Positions 1 to 8,576 of a stretch of 53,446 nucleotides of DNA are shown piece after piece. Each line of letters begins with the position of its first letter. Within the stretch, counting starts at the first letter, position 1. Origin of the DNA: an uncultured Erysipelotrichaceae bacterium (lineage in GTDB: Bacteria > Bacillota_I > Bacilli_A > Erysipelotrichales > Erysipelotrichaceae). The notes under the pieces were generated by a model, which was not told the DNA's origin, did not search any database, and saw only the letters and a list, made by a program, of their open reading frames with translations. The DNA lies in contig CACXCB010000059.1 in assembly GCA_902766005.1 (NCBI GenBank), positions 1 through 53,446 of the forward strand, given 5' to 3'. A program made the position numbers and the translations under genes.

Positions 1-1
1 C

Positions 2-190
2 AGAGACATCATGAGATCACCTGAAGGAAAACAGGTTATGGAAAAGTGGGCACCGGGCTCCACAAAAGATCCGCGCATGAAACTCGTTGGCGGATTAACA
101 TACCGCAAACTGTTAAGCTATCCTGAATCTGCAGAAGTTGCCGTTCATGCAGATGAAATTGATGCTGATTTAAAAGCTTGTTCAAGATAA
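2..190 (+). CDS. C-terminal end of an unplaced protein (partial)
   Basis: An open frame enters from the left edge and stops at a TAA just before a terminator; 62 residues are visible. It shows a short helical pattern with a Ser-Pro-Glu-Gly turn near residue 6 and a LTYRKLL segment near residue 32. A similar small module (a Ser-Pro-x-Gly turn, then helices ending in a leucine-rich stretch) forms the extra N-terminus of the GH13 enzyme at 26676-28544. My inference is therefore the tail of a glycoside hydrolase, perhaps GH3, but this is weak. The ATG at 11 could in principle start a tiny protein, but no ribosome binding site precedes it, so a truncated C-terminus is preferred. Confidence 0.5.
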   Translation, partial: RDIMRSPEGKQVMEKWAPGSTKDPRMKLVGGLTYRKLLSYPESAEVAVHADEIDADLKACSR

Positions 191-218
191 AAAGCGTTTC
201 GACGCTTTTTATTTTTTT
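188..218. terminator. Bidirectional rho-independent terminator
   Basis: A nine-base-pair stem (AAAAAGCGT with ACGCTTTTT) closes a TTCG loop and is followed by a T run. It sits between two convergent genes: the plus-strand partial gene ends at its left foot and the minus-strand PucR gene ends on its right arm. Confidence 0.85.
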
Positions 219-1738
219 GACAGCATCTCTTCAAGATCCATTGCCTTTAATACAATTTCCAGCTGCAGCCTTCGGTCTGCATCCTTCAGATCGATACCCA
301 TTTCCTTCTGTATTCTGGAAATACGGTCGATCAGAGTCGATCTATGAATACATAATTTCTCTGCCGTTGAAGTAAACGACATATTTTCCTCAAGGAATAC
401 TTTTAATGTTTCCAGATACGATACCCCTGAGGTTTTATCATGTTCAATAATTGCTTTGAATCCGGAAGGAAAATACGCCTGTGCCGGAAGATTTCCCAGG
501 GAATTAATGACCATTTCCATCAATGCATAACTGGCAAAATAGAACAGCCTGCTGTTGATATCCACCAACAAGCCGTTTTCAACAGCTGACTGTGCTTGCT
601 TGTAGTGAATACGGATATTGAAAAGATCATCAAAATCATTGGATATACCTGCGCATACGCCCATCTTTTTGACAAAATCATTCATCTTCCTGTTTAAAGG
701 AATCATATAATTGGATTCTTTTCCCTTGATTGCATAAATATCCACAAAAGCAACCATGTCCCCATCATAAATAAACGCATAGGAATTTGAAAATGTATCT
801 TCAAAAATATCACAGATATATGTCATAGGCAGCTGACTGTGTGTTTTCGCATATTGCATATATATGCAGCAATATGCCGCATTGTGATTCAGATTATTTA
901 ATATGATGCGTTGGGAATAGTTTAAAGGCTGTTCTTCAAGCAGTGTTTTCATGACATTTTTGACACTGGATTGTGTATCGTTGATCATGAACGGATTCTT
1001 TTCAATGACTCTTTCAACAAAGGAACCAAGCAGCTCTGCAAGTCTGTCTTCCCCATCCACAAATGCATTTTCTTCTTGCGGCACGCACAGGCACCCTTCA
1101 TACTGGTCGTTTTTCTGAAACAGATTGACACAGATTGTCTTTATATCCAGAATATCCAGTTTTAATGCATTCTTCTTTTCCGTCATCAAGTCCGAGGCGG
1201 AAAGGAATTTTGATAATGCATCCGCACTTAAAGAACCATTTCCGGTACTTGCCCAGTCCGGATGAAAAGCATCATCATTGGTTGCAATGACTCTAAACGA
1301 TTTGTCGAGTACATATGCAGGATGTGTAAATATCTCTCTTGAATCAGCGATAATCTGCTGAATATCATAGCCTTCAACAAGATCCTCATAGATTCGTTTT
1401 TCCCATGCATCATAGCGGTCAAAGATCTCCTGTACAGCCTGATATGCCTTAAAGAAATCACAGCGGTTTTTAATGACAATCACATTCATTCTGTCCTTAT
1501 AGTAATTCAGCTGCAGATTTTCACCAATACATACAAGAACAGCATTTTCCTGTATCCTCGGTCTTCTTGGCAGATGTTCCACTGTTGCCAGATACAGGTG
1601 GTTTGAAAGAAAGATGTTTTCGTCTTCCATGTAGAATTCCGGACGGCAAAGCGTCAGTTCCCCTGACTTTTTCCCATACATCTCCACATGGTATATTTGT
1701 GACAGATGATGATAAATGATATCTGTATTCAGTTTCAT
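209..1738 (-). CDS. PucR-family transcriptional regulator
   Basis: A 509-residue protein whose last ~60 residues form the PucR-type helix-turn-helix: a leader helix, then SFTSTAEKLCIHRSTL and a second helix rich in Arg and Leu. The N-terminal and central parts look like ligand-sensing regions typical of the PucR/CdaR group. The start at 1738 is preceded by AAAGGAAG at good spacing. It is divergent from the dehydrogenase / GcvT-like / reductase set starting at 2025, so it probably senses a metabolite of that pathway and controls it. An extended -10 promoter lies just upstream. The inducer cannot be read from the sequence. Confidence 0.85.
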   Translation of the reverse strand: MKLNTDIIYHHLSQIYHVEMYGKKSGELTLCRPEFYMEDENIFLSNHLYLATVEHLPRRPRIQENAVLVCIGENLQLNYYKDRMNVIVIKNRCDFFKAYQAVQEIFDRYDAWEKRIYEDLVEGYDIQQIIADSREIFTHPAYVLDKSFRVIATNDDAFHPDWASTGNGSLSADALSKFLSASDLMTEKKNALKLDILDIKTICVNLFQKNDQYEGCLCVPQEENAFVDGEDRLAELLGSFVERVIEKNPFMINDTQSSVKNVMKTLLEEQPLNYSQRIILNNLNHNAAYCCIYMQYAKTHSQLPMTYICDIFEDTFSNSYAFIYDGDMVAFVDIYAIKGKESNYMIPLNRKMNDFVKKMGVCAGISNDFDDLFNIRIHYKQAQSAVENGLLVDINSRLFYFASYALMEMVINSLGNLPAQAYFPSGFKAIIEHDKTSGVSYLETLKVFLEENMSFTSTAEKLCIHRSTLIDRISRIQKEMGIDLKDADRRLQLEIVLKAMDLEEMLSKK

Positions 1739-1758
1739 ACGGCATACTTCCTTTCACC

Positions 1759-1767
1759 ATTATAGCA
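1759..1767 (-). promoter_or_regulatory. Extended -10 promoter for the PucR gene
   Basis: On the minus strand the sequence reads TGCTATAAT, a perfect extended -10 element, about 25 bases before the start codon. No good -35 is present, which is usual for extended -10 promoters. Confidence 0.55.
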
Positions 1768-1862
1768 TATACCTTGACATGCGACCCGTCATTTTGTAGG
1801 TATCCTGTATTTATTTCTCCGACAGAACAATGTGTTGTTTTACTCCCATTTCCAAAAAACAT

Positions 1863-1880
1863 GTTCTTCGGAGTTCTTCG
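1863..1880. promoter_or_regulatory. Tandem GTTCTTCG repeat, possible operator
   Basis: GTTCTTCG occurs at 1863-1870 and again at 1873-1880, a 10-bp period that puts both copies on one face of the helix. It lies in the 286-bp divergent region between the PucR regulator and the dehydrogenase operon, between the two promoters. Regulator binding here is inferred. The rest of the intergenic region is AT-rich, with no reading frame I trust. Confidence 0.3.
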
Positions 1881-1949
1881 AAAATTTCATCCCTCAAAAC
1901 AGGCAGAATTTCTTCCTAAAAAACCTAATTTTTTCGTATTATTTATCTT

Positions 1950-1978
1950 TTGGAAATTCTATATCATAAAACTGTATT
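1950..1978 (+). promoter_or_regulatory. Candidate promoter of the dehydrogenase / GcvT-like operon
   Basis: TTGGAA and TGTATT are separated by 17 bases, 46 bases before the ATG at 2025. The match to the sigma-A consensus is moderate. A strong AGAGGAGG ribosome binding site follows. Confidence 0.4.
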
Positions 1979-2024
1979 CAATCCCGGGAATATCATTTTA
2001 TGCTGAAAGAGGAGGTTTTTCATT

Positions 2025-2930
2025 ATGGCTTTTACCGAAGCTGATAAATCCATGTTAGAAGGATATATCAAAGCTGCCCGTCCTTTTGCAGACATGTTTT
2101 CTGTAAAAGACAAAGTTGCACTTGTTACAGGGGGATCTTCCGGCCTGGGTTTCGATATTACATTACGTTTATTACAGGGCGGTGCAAATGTAGTCATTGC
2201 ATCCAATTCACACATTGAAGAAGAGGCCGCAATGCCTTTGTTTGAAGAACAGGGCTATAAAGATCATGTCAAGTTCTGCTTCACAGATGTCAGGAATGAA
2301 GAAGATGTAAAGAATCTCGTTGAATTTACAGTCAACACATACGGTTCACTGGACATCTTTGTCAACAGTGCTGCTATCTGGAATTACGCAAAGGTATATG
2401 ATCTGCCGAAAGAAGATTTACAACTGATCTTTGAAACGAATGTCTATGGTGCTTTCTATGGTGTCAAACATGTATCCAAATATATGAAGGAACATGATGT
2501 TCACGGAAAGATTGTATTGATCTCTTCCAACAGCCCGATCATGCCATATCCGGTATTCGGTGGATATCCACACTATGCTTCCAGCAAGGCTGCTGTCATG
2601 GGTCTTGTGACAGAAGCTGCAAAAGAATTAAAGCGCTATGGCATCATGATCAACAGTATCGCTCCGGGCGGAATGGTTACTCCGGGAGCAGCAGGCAACC
2701 TTGCCAGCGAATTGATTACCGAAGAACAACAGGATGAATTCTATGATGAATTAATGGTATGGCAGGTTGACGGACAGTTACCTGTAGATCAGGTCGGCAT
2801 CATGGCTTATACATTCTGCACATCTGTTGCCGATGGCATAACCGGTGAGACAGTCATTGTCGATGGCGGTGCATCTCATAATATCGTGAAATACCAGGTT
2901 GCCATTGACGCATATCCGGAAGAAGATTAA
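2025..2930 (+). CDS. Short-chain dehydrogenase/reductase (SDR)
   Basis: A 301-residue classical SDR. The NAD(P) motif TGGSSGLG lies at residues 35-42, the catalytic serine around 167 and the YxxxK pair at Tyr184 and Lys188; VDGGASH near the end is the usual SDR C-terminal segment. A 30-residue N-terminal extension precedes the Rossmann fold. It would oxidise or reduce a hydroxyl/keto group of a small molecule in the cytoplasm. It is the first gene of a tight set: the next start is 13 bases after its stop. The substrate is unknown; the setting beside a folate-binding GcvT-like protein suggests a step in a shared catabolic route. Confidence 0.85.
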   Translation: MAFTEADKSMLEGYIKAARPFADMFSVKDKVALVTGGSSGLGFDITLRLLQGGANVVIASNSHIEEEAAMPLFEEQGYKDHVKFCFTDVRNEEDVKNLVEFTVNTYGSLDIFVNSAAIWNYAKVYDLPKEDLQLIFETNVYGAFYGVKHVSKYMKEHDVHGKIVLISSNSPIMPYPVFGGYPHYASSKAAVMGLVTEAAKELKRYGIMINSIAPGGMVTPGAAGNLASELITEEQQDEFYDELMVWQVDGQLPVDQVGIMAYTFCTSVADGITGETVIVDGGASHNIVKYQVAIDAYPEED

Positions 2931-2943
2931 AGAGGAAAATACT

Positions 2944-4173
2944 ATGACAAAGAAGATTAATGAAAGAATTCCGTCCAATTCAGGAGATGGTGCAGGCTTT
3001 AAACAGTTTAATGCCGTACAGTCTCCTTGGAACAAATTAATGTCCTATCAGGAAGCATTGCACTATGCCTCCCGCTTTGAAGCTGTATTAAGTGCAGCAG
3101 TTGCCCAGGCATACCGTATTATTATTCCTGATTATGCCACAAGAGCTTCTGAAATGTGCAAGGAAGCTTATGGCAGATTGTATTACACCGGTATCAATTA
3201 TCCCGGAGATGACGGTTTCGGCATCCATCCGTTTATGTGCGGTTCTTATCCCGGCGCCTTAATCGGTGATAAAGGTGACGATGCATTATTGATGTGCGGC
3301 AGATGCCAGGATTTCGGTACATACAGATGTGAAAAAGAACTGGATGTCTGTGACTGGGATATCTGTGGATCTGAACTTTGCAGAGCGACTACCATGTCGT
3401 TACAGGGACAGGCTGACGCTACCGAGACACGTCATCGCAAAGGCCATAAACTCGATTATCTCATGGTTGAAGCCAAAGGATGCGGTGACAGACATTGCCG
3501 TATTATTGCCGAAAGCAGAGAAAAATATCCTGCACCTGAACATGAATTATGGCAATCCTTCGGTCCTGCTGTATCAGATGAATATAAAAAAGTCACAGAG
3601 GAAGAAGATACTGTTGAAGAATCCATGATGTTCAGAGAAGAATGTGATTATCACTTTGTCAACGGTACAAATACAGAGACAGATTCTTCCAACCAGATGG
3701 TCAACCTCAGCACTGCTGCTTCTTTATATCTCTTACCGGCAATCGACAACGCCGTCAAACTCGGCTATACAACAGCTGAAAATGCAGACTGGATCAAAAA
3801 ATGCGTATTGGAAGCTGCCGGCAAAGCAATGTTCGGTGAAAGATATGCGATCAAAGCCTGCCGTGAATGGCTTGGCGTGCCAAATACAATCGGCGAAGAC
3901 GGAAGACTGCTGGGCGGTGTCATCGAAATGTTACTACAATCTTTAGTTTGCGGATATACGATTGAAGCTTTCAACAAGGATGAAGTCATCTATGTCATCA
4001 ACAGAAATGACCTGGCTATCACCGGTACACAATCCCTTTGTGAAGCACATCTCTACATGTGGCAGGGAATGGTAAAGACACTCGTTAATGCACAATGGTC
4101 CGTATGGGAAGAAGACTCCCCAAAGGGAAAGATGCGCATCAAGATTGCGAAGAAAATTGACAAGTTCATGTAA
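2944..4173 (+). CDS. Cysteine-rich protein of unknown function in the GcvT-like cluster
   Basis: I do not recognise this 409-residue protein with certainty. The start at 2944 is chosen over an upstream in-frame codon at 2899 because AGAGGAAAA precedes it and the upstream start would lie inside the dehydrogenase. The N-terminal half carries ten cysteines, including a CGRC pair (118-121), Cys129, 136, 141 and 146, and GCGDRHC at 179-185. The GxGDxxC pattern recalls V4R-like and ATC-hydrolase-like domains, which would fit a small-molecule or metal-binding role. The C-terminal half (about 225-409) is helical and poor in such motifs. It lies between SDR and GcvT-like genes with tight spacing, so it probably acts in the same pathway. 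Confidence 0.55.
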   Translation: MTKKINERIPSNSGDGAGFKQFNAVQSPWNKLMSYQEALHYASRFEAVLSAAVAQAYRIIIPDYATRASEMCKEAYGRLYYTGINYPGDDGFGIHPFMCGSYPGALIGDKGDDALLMCGRCQDFGTYRCEKELDVCDWDICGSELCRATTMSLQGQADATETRHRKGHKLDYLMVEAKGCGDRHCRIIAESREKYPAPEHELWQSFGPAVSDEYKKVTEEEDTVEESMMFREECDYHFVNGTNTETDSSNQMVNLSTAASLYLLPAIDNAVKLGYTTAENADWIKKCVLEAAGKAMFGERYAIKACREWLGVPNTIGEDGRLLGGVIEMLLQSLVCGYTIEAFNKDEVIYVINRNDLAITGTQSLCEAHLYMWQGMVKTLVNAQWSVWEEDSPKGKMRIKIAKKIDKFM

Positions 4174-4182
4174 GGAGACAAT

Positions 4183-5214
4183 ATGTACAAGAATATATTC
4201 AAAGATGATGAATGGAAGCGCTCTGAACACATGGCTGTCAGAGAATGCGTCGGCTACTATTTATTCACACACCAGCTGATGGAAGTCACAGGTCCGGATG
4301 CATGCAAATTCTTAGACTATGTATTTCCAAACAATATTGAAAAACTCGCTGTAGGCAGAGACAGATATACCACCATGCTGAATGATGAAGGAGAGATCAT
4401 TGACGATGTCGTTGTCATGCACATGGATGAAGATAAATACTGGGTTTCCACACTCTATGGCACAAAATGCGATGACTGGTTCTATTACCATTCCGAAAAT
4501 TATGATGTAGAGACATATGAAATTACGGAAGACTGGCACATGTTCTCTGTACAGGGTCCGAAGTCAAAAGAAGTCATGAACAAGATCTTAGAAAATGGTG
4601 TTGAAGATCTGAAATTCTTCCAGAACAGACAGGATTCCATCAATGGCATTGAAGTCATCATCAACAGAGGCGGCTTCACCGGTGAGAAGTTCGGTTATGA
4701 AGTTTACTGCAGTCCGGATGATGCCGATGCCGTTCAGGATGTCATCGACGCAGCTGTTAAAGAAGCAGGCGGTAAAGAAATCACGGAATTCCAGGTATTT
4801 GCCTGGACATTGCCGACAGAAGCAGGCTTCTACTACATGAGAGATCTCAATCACACCAATCCGTTTGAAGTGGGATTGGAAAAGAACATCAACTGGGATA
4901 AAGATTTCATCGGCAAGGAAGCATTATTAAAGATCAAAGAAAACGGTCCGGAAAGAGAAATGGTCGGTTTTGAAGTCTGTGATGAAAATCCAAACTTCTA
5001 TATCCGTGCAAAACAATACGGAGGACCGGGTGAACCGGTATTTATCGATGGCGAGGAAGAGGAAATCGGCAGGGTTTCCAAACTGGTCTATTCCTATGTC
5101 AAAGATGTGAATAATGGTTATATCTTAGCGAAAAAAGATAAACTGCATATCGGAGATAAAATTAAAATCCATGGTTATGATTGTGTCATAACCGAGAAAA
5201 ACTGGTTAGGATAA
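4183..5214 (+). CDS. GcvT-like folate-binding aminomethyltransferase-family protein
   Basis: A 343-residue protein with the GcvT fold signature. An N-terminal folate-binding domain is followed by GGFTGEKFGYEVY at about residue 162, the counterpart of the T-protein GYTGExGxE motif, and a C-terminal barrel with DFIGKEALL. Family members pass a methyl or methylene group to tetrahydrofolate (glycine cleavage T-protein, dimethylglycine and DMSP demethylases, LigM-type O-demethylases). No gcvH, gcvP or lpd gene is nearby, so glycine cleavage is unlikely; a folate-dependent demethylase or related role is inferred. The start follows AAGGAGA, 9 bases after the preceding stop. A terminator follows directly. 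Confidence 0.75.
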   Translation: MYKNIFKDDEWKRSEHMAVRECVGYYLFTHQLMEVTGPDACKFLDYVFPNNIEKLAVGRDRYTTMLNDEGEIIDDVVVMHMDEDKYWVSTLYGTKCDDWFYYHSENYDVETYEITEDWHMFSVQGPKSKEVMNKILENGVEDLKFFQNRQDSINGIEVIINRGGFTGEKFGYEVYCSPDDADAVQDVIDAAVKEAGGKEITEFQVFAWTLPTEAGFYYMRDLNHTNPFEVGLEKNINWDKDFIGKEALLKIKENGPEREMVGFEVCDENPNFYIRAKQYGGPGEPVFIDGEEEEIGRVSKLVYSYVKDVNNGYILAKKDKLHIGDKIKIHGYDCVITEKNWLG

Positions 5215-5238
5215 AAGGAAGTTCATACTTCCTTTTTC
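5213..5238 (+). terminator. Rho-independent terminator after the GcvT-like gene
   Basis: AAAAGGAAGT pairs with ACTTCCTTTT around a TCAT loop, and the right arm runs into T residues. It separates the GcvT-like gene from the aldo/keto reductase, which has its own promoter. Confidence 0.75.
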
Positions 5239-5267
5239 TTGACCTAAAGTGGGCTTTATATTGTATC
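5239..5267 (+). promoter_or_regulatory. Candidate promoter of the aldo/keto reductase
   Basis: TTGACC at 5239-5244 and TGTATC at 5262-5267 are 17 bases apart, immediately after the preceding terminator and about 45 bases before the ATG. Confidence 0.5.
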
Positions 5268-5312
5268 TTAAAGACAGAAAGGATCCTCAGAAGAGGATAA
5301 AAGGAAAACATA

Positions 5313-6467
5313 ATGGCACTAAAATCTACTCTTGGTTTTGGCATGATGCGTTTACCTGTCAAAAACAACGATCCTACTGATTTTGATTACGATCATCTGA
5401 ATGAAATGGTTGATACGTATCTTGCGGCAGGATTCAATTATTTTGATACTTCTTATGTGTATCACAAAGGAAAAAGCCAGATTGCGGTAAGAGAGTCTGT
5501 CGTGAAAAGACACCCTCGTGAATCGATCCGTATCGCTACCAAATTCCCTACATTCAATTTAAAACCGGGTGATGAAGACAAAATCGAAGATATCTTCCAA
5601 AGCCATCTGGATGATCTCGGTGTAGACTACATCGACTATTATCTGCTTCATAATTTCCAGACAAGATGGTATGACGGTTATGACGGTAAAGGCGGCGTAA
5701 TTCAATCCGAACATCTGATTGAACATTCCTTAAAGTGGCTGGAAGAAGGAAAGATCAAACATCTCGGTTTCTCCTTTCATTCTTCCGCAAAATTATTAGA
5801 TCGTATTTTAACAGAACATCCGGAATTTGAATTTGTGCAGATTGCCGCAAACTACGTTGACTGGAATTCCGAGCTTGTACAGGCAAAAGCCTGCTACGAT
5901 GTCATCAGAAAACACGGCAAGAAAGTACTTGTCATGGAACCGGTCAAAGGCGGCGGCCTGGCAAAAGTTCCTGAAGCTGTAGAAAAAGCATTAAAAGAAA
6001 AAGATCCGGATCGTTCCATTGCCTCCTGGGCAATCCGCTTTATCGGATCCCTTGATGACAACATCTGCTGCTTAAGCGGCATGAGCACAACCGAACAGGT
6101 TAAAGACAATATTCGAAGCTATCAAGATCTCGAACCACTCACACAGGAAGAAATGGACTGGTTATCCAATGAAATCAATGCCCTGTACAGAAGTCAGGGA
6201 CCGGTCAAAGATCTTTCCAAATATGAAGGCTTAAAGCTTTACGGCGTACCGGTAACAGCGATCATGGAAGGCTACAGTGTATGTCAGTTGCAGCCTGATC
6301 CCGGTTTTTCTGATGACAACAACTATCTCCTCAATGCGGTAGCTGAAGAATATAAACGTGACTTCAAAGAGGATCTGCCAAAAGAAACACTCATCACCAA
6401 AGATGGTGAAGATGTAACCGAAGAAGTATATAAAGCTTATAACTGGTTAAGAGAAAATACATTCTAA
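5313..6467 (+). CDS. Aldo/keto reductase
   Basis: A 384-residue NAD(P)H-dependent oxidoreductase of the AKR superfamily. The full tetrad is visible: Asp45, Tyr50, Lys77 and His113, in the settings NYFDTSYVY, ATKFP and LLHNF. The long C-terminal extension (about 290-384) lacks the CxxCxxC ferredoxin motif seen in many anaerobe relatives of this length, so it is a soluble cytoplasmic reductase without a visible FeS cluster. It follows the SDR/GcvT-like set, which suggests a linked pathway, but it has its own promoter. Its last codons and terminator are duplicated 2.1 kb downstream, beyond the inserted AAA/nuclease gene. Confidence 0.85.
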   Translation: MALKSTLGFGMMRLPVKNNDPTDFDYDHLNEMVDTYLAAGFNYFDTSYVYHKGKSQIAVRESVVKRHPRESIRIATKFPTFNLKPGDEDKIEDIFQSHLDDLGVDYIDYYLLHNFQTRWYDGYDGKGGVIQSEHLIEHSLKWLEEGKIKHLGFSFHSSAKLLDRILTEHPEFEFVQIAANYVDWNSELVQAKACYDVIRKHGKKVLVMEPVKGGGLAKVPEAVEKALKEKDPDRSIASWAIRFIGSLDDNICCLSGMSTTEQVKDNIRSYQDLEPLTQEEMDWLSNEINALYRSQGPVKDLSKYEGLKLYGVPVTAIMEGYSVCQLQPDPGFSDDNNYLLNAVAEEYKRDFKEDLPKETLITKDGEDVTEEVYKAYNWLRENTF

Positions 6468-6498
6468 GAACAAAGCTCATGGTATTCCATGGGCTTTT
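6459..6498 (+). repeat. 40-bp direct repeat, left copy (end of aldo/keto reductase plus terminator)
   Basis: It begins with ACATTCTAAGAAC and ends GGCTTTT, and contains the reductase stop codon and the hairpin AAAGCTCATGG / CCATGGGCTTT. The same 40 bases with one mismatch recur at 8577-8616. The hairpin also serves as the reductase terminator. Confidence 0.85.
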
Positions 6499-6553
6499 GA
6501 TTTCTGTTTTCCTTCCTTAGATTGCTGGTTATGTTTGAATCATACAGTATATA

Positions 6554-6618
6554 ATATTTCCGGATTTTCGAGAAATATTATATATTTTCCGGAAATATTA
6601 GAAATTTTCCGGAAATAT
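6554..6618. repeat. Three TTTCCGGA(AATAT) palindromic repeats upstream of the AAA/nuclease gene
   Basis: TTTCCGGA occurs at 6557, 6586 and 6606. The last two are full palindromes, TTTCCGGAAA, inside near-identical 20-bp units. They precede the promoter region of the gene at 6690, whose product has an N-terminal helix-turn-helix. They may be operators for autoregulation or recognition sites for the element. The surrounding 6500-6689 stretch is otherwise very AT-rich, with no gene. Confidence 0.5.
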
Positions 6619-6689
6619 AATTTTATAATTTTGATTATTTCCTATAATTTATATATAATACACTTGAAAATAAGGAAGGAGGAGCAGAG

Positions 6690-8552
6690 ATGAATCAAAA
6701 ATTTGTCAAAGCAAAAGAACTTGCTGAGGAATGGGGCGTCACAACAAGACGAATCAATCAGCTCTGTGTTCAAAATTATTTTCAAGGTGCCTATAAGGAT
6801 GGCAAATTCTGGATGATACCATCAGATACTCTGAAGCCATCTGTTTTGCGTAAGCATAAAACAAAAACAGAGCTTACAAAGCTGCTTCCCTGTCCGGTTG
6901 GAATTACTTCATATAAAGAAGTATCATCAGAATGTTATTACGTGGATAAAACACTTTTAATAAAAGATATTATTGACGATCATAATAAAGTATATTTATT
7001 CACCCGGCCAAGACGTTTTGGCAAGACACTTGCAATGGACATGGTGCGCACCTTTTTTGAAAAGACAGACGAGGATACATCCACTTATTTCAGAGATAAA
7101 AGAATCTGGTCAGCAGGAGAAGAATATCACAAGTATCAGGGATCATACCCTGTCATTTCTCTCTCCTTTAAAGATGCACATCAGAATAGCTGGGAAGAAA
7201 TGTATCAAAGTTTGTATTTTTCAATAAAAGAAGCATATCTGAATCACATTAATCTCCTTTCCAGTGAAAAAGTAAATGAATACGATAAAAAGTTTTTCCG
7301 GAAAATTGTTGATGCAAATGCCAGCATAACAGAAGTTCAATTTTCTTTCGGAAAACTATCTTCCATGCTTGCAAAACATTACAATCAAAAAGTGATTATG
7401 ATCATTGACGAATACGACACCCCGATTCAGCAGGGATATATATTTGGTTTCTATGATGATGTGATCGGATTTATGCGCAATCTGTTTTCATCAGGCCTCA
7501 AAGATAATGAAAACCTTGAATTCGGTATTCTTACCGGAATATTACATGTCGCAAAAGAAAGCCTTTTCAGCGTGCTGAACAATCTGTCTGTACATACAAT
7601 TTTGGATGAGAAGTATGCTCAATATTTTGGATTTACCCCTTCCGAAGTCACAGTAATGGCAAAATATTATGGTAAAGAAGAGAAGCTTTCTGAGATCAAA
7701 GACTGGTTCGATGGTTATATGTTCGGGCATTTTGAAATATACAACCCCTGGTCTGTAATCAGTTATTTCAATAACAACTGCAGGCCTAAAGCATACTGGT
7801 CAAGAACAAGTGGCAATGAAATGATCGGACAGCTGATTCGAAATGCCAATTCGGAAATGTATGAGAGTCTGTCCTATCTGATGCAGGGAAAAGAGATTCA
7901 GGCTGTTATTGAGACGGATATTATTTATCCGGAAATAAATGATGATCCGGATATGATATACAGTTTTCTTCTGGTTGCAGGTTATCTCAGAATAAAAGAA
8001 ACCATTAGTACTATCAACGATAACCTCATTTGTTCACTTGCAATGCCGAATCGTGAGATTAAAAGCGTTTTTCAGAAAGAAATTCTGGATTCATGCAGAG
8101 CTGTCTTTTCCGGATCACTGCTTCGTAATTTCGAATTAGCAATACGCACAGAAAACAACGCTCTTCTTACAGAAACGCTTCAAAACTACCTTCTTCAATC
8201 AGCCAGTGTATACGACACTGCATATGAAAGCTTTTATCACGGCACAATCTTTGGTATGCTTGCAGTGATGTCAGACAGTTTCTATATCACTTCAAACAGA
8301 GAATCCGGAGAGGGACGCTTTGATGTGCAGCTTGAGCCACACGACAAAAAACAGACAGGTTTTATTCTTGAATTCAAATCCGAAAAAGGCCTCGACGAAA
8401 CCGGGTTAAAAAAGCTTGCAAAAGAAGGAATACGACAAATCCGTGATCAGAAGTATTATACAAATATGAAATATCACGGTATCCAAAACATTACATTATT
8501 TGGGATTGCCTTCAGTGGGAAAAAGGTATCTGTAATTGTTGAGAAAATGTAG
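6690..8552 (+). CDS. HTH / AAA-ATPase-like / PD-(D/E)XK nuclease-like protein
   Basis: A 620-residue protein with three parts. Residues about 5-50 form a MerR/excisionase-like helix-turn-helix (KELAEEWGVTTRRINQL). Next comes an AAA-ATPase-like domain with Walker A RPRRFGKT at 106-113 and Walker B MIIDEYDTP near 246. The C-terminal PD-(D/E)XK domain has GRFDV and ILEFKS, giving the D...ExK triad. This is the AAA-ATPase_like plus PDDEXK_9 (DUF1703) architecture, often found in many copies in gut bacteria; its role is unsettled, with mobility and defence both proposed. The start has GGAAGGAGG. It is flanked by a 40-bp duplication, consistent with insertion. Confidence 0.8.
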   Translation: MNQKFVKAKELAEEWGVTTRRINQLCVQNYFQGAYKDGKFWMIPSDTLKPSVLRKHKTKTELTKLLPCPVGITSYKEVSSECYYVDKTLLIKDIIDDHNKVYLFTRPRRFGKTLAMDMVRTFFEKTDEDTSTYFRDKRIWSAGEEYHKYQGSYPVISLSFKDAHQNSWEEMYQSLYFSIKEAYLNHINLLSSEKVNEYDKKFFRKIVDANASITEVQFSFGKLSSMLAKHYNQKVIMIIDEYDTPIQQGYIFGFYDDVIGFMRNLFSSGLKDNENLEFGILTGILHVAKESLFSVLNNLSVHTILDEKYAQYFGFTPSEVTVMAKYYGKEEKLSEIKDWFDGYMFGHFEIYNPWSVISYFNNNCRPKAYWSRTSGNEMIGQLIRNANSEMYESLSYLMQGKEIQAVIETDIIYPEINDDPDMIYSFLLVAGYLRIKETISTINDNLICSLAMPNREIKSVFQKEILDSCRAVFSGSLLRNFELAIRTENNALLTETLQNYLLQSASVYDTAYESFYHGTIFGMLAVMSDSFYITSNRESGEGRFDVQLEPHDKKQTGFILEFKSEKGLDETGLKKLAKEGIRQIRDQKYYTNMKYHGIQNITLFGIAFSGKKVSVIVEKM

Positions 8553-8576
8553 AAATTTTATTTATTCAGGGTTAAC

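Noticed and set aside
4183..5214. Glycine cleavage T-protein
   Set aside because: No gcvH, gcvP or lpd nearby and the sequence is divergent; a folate-dependent transferase of another pathway is more likely.
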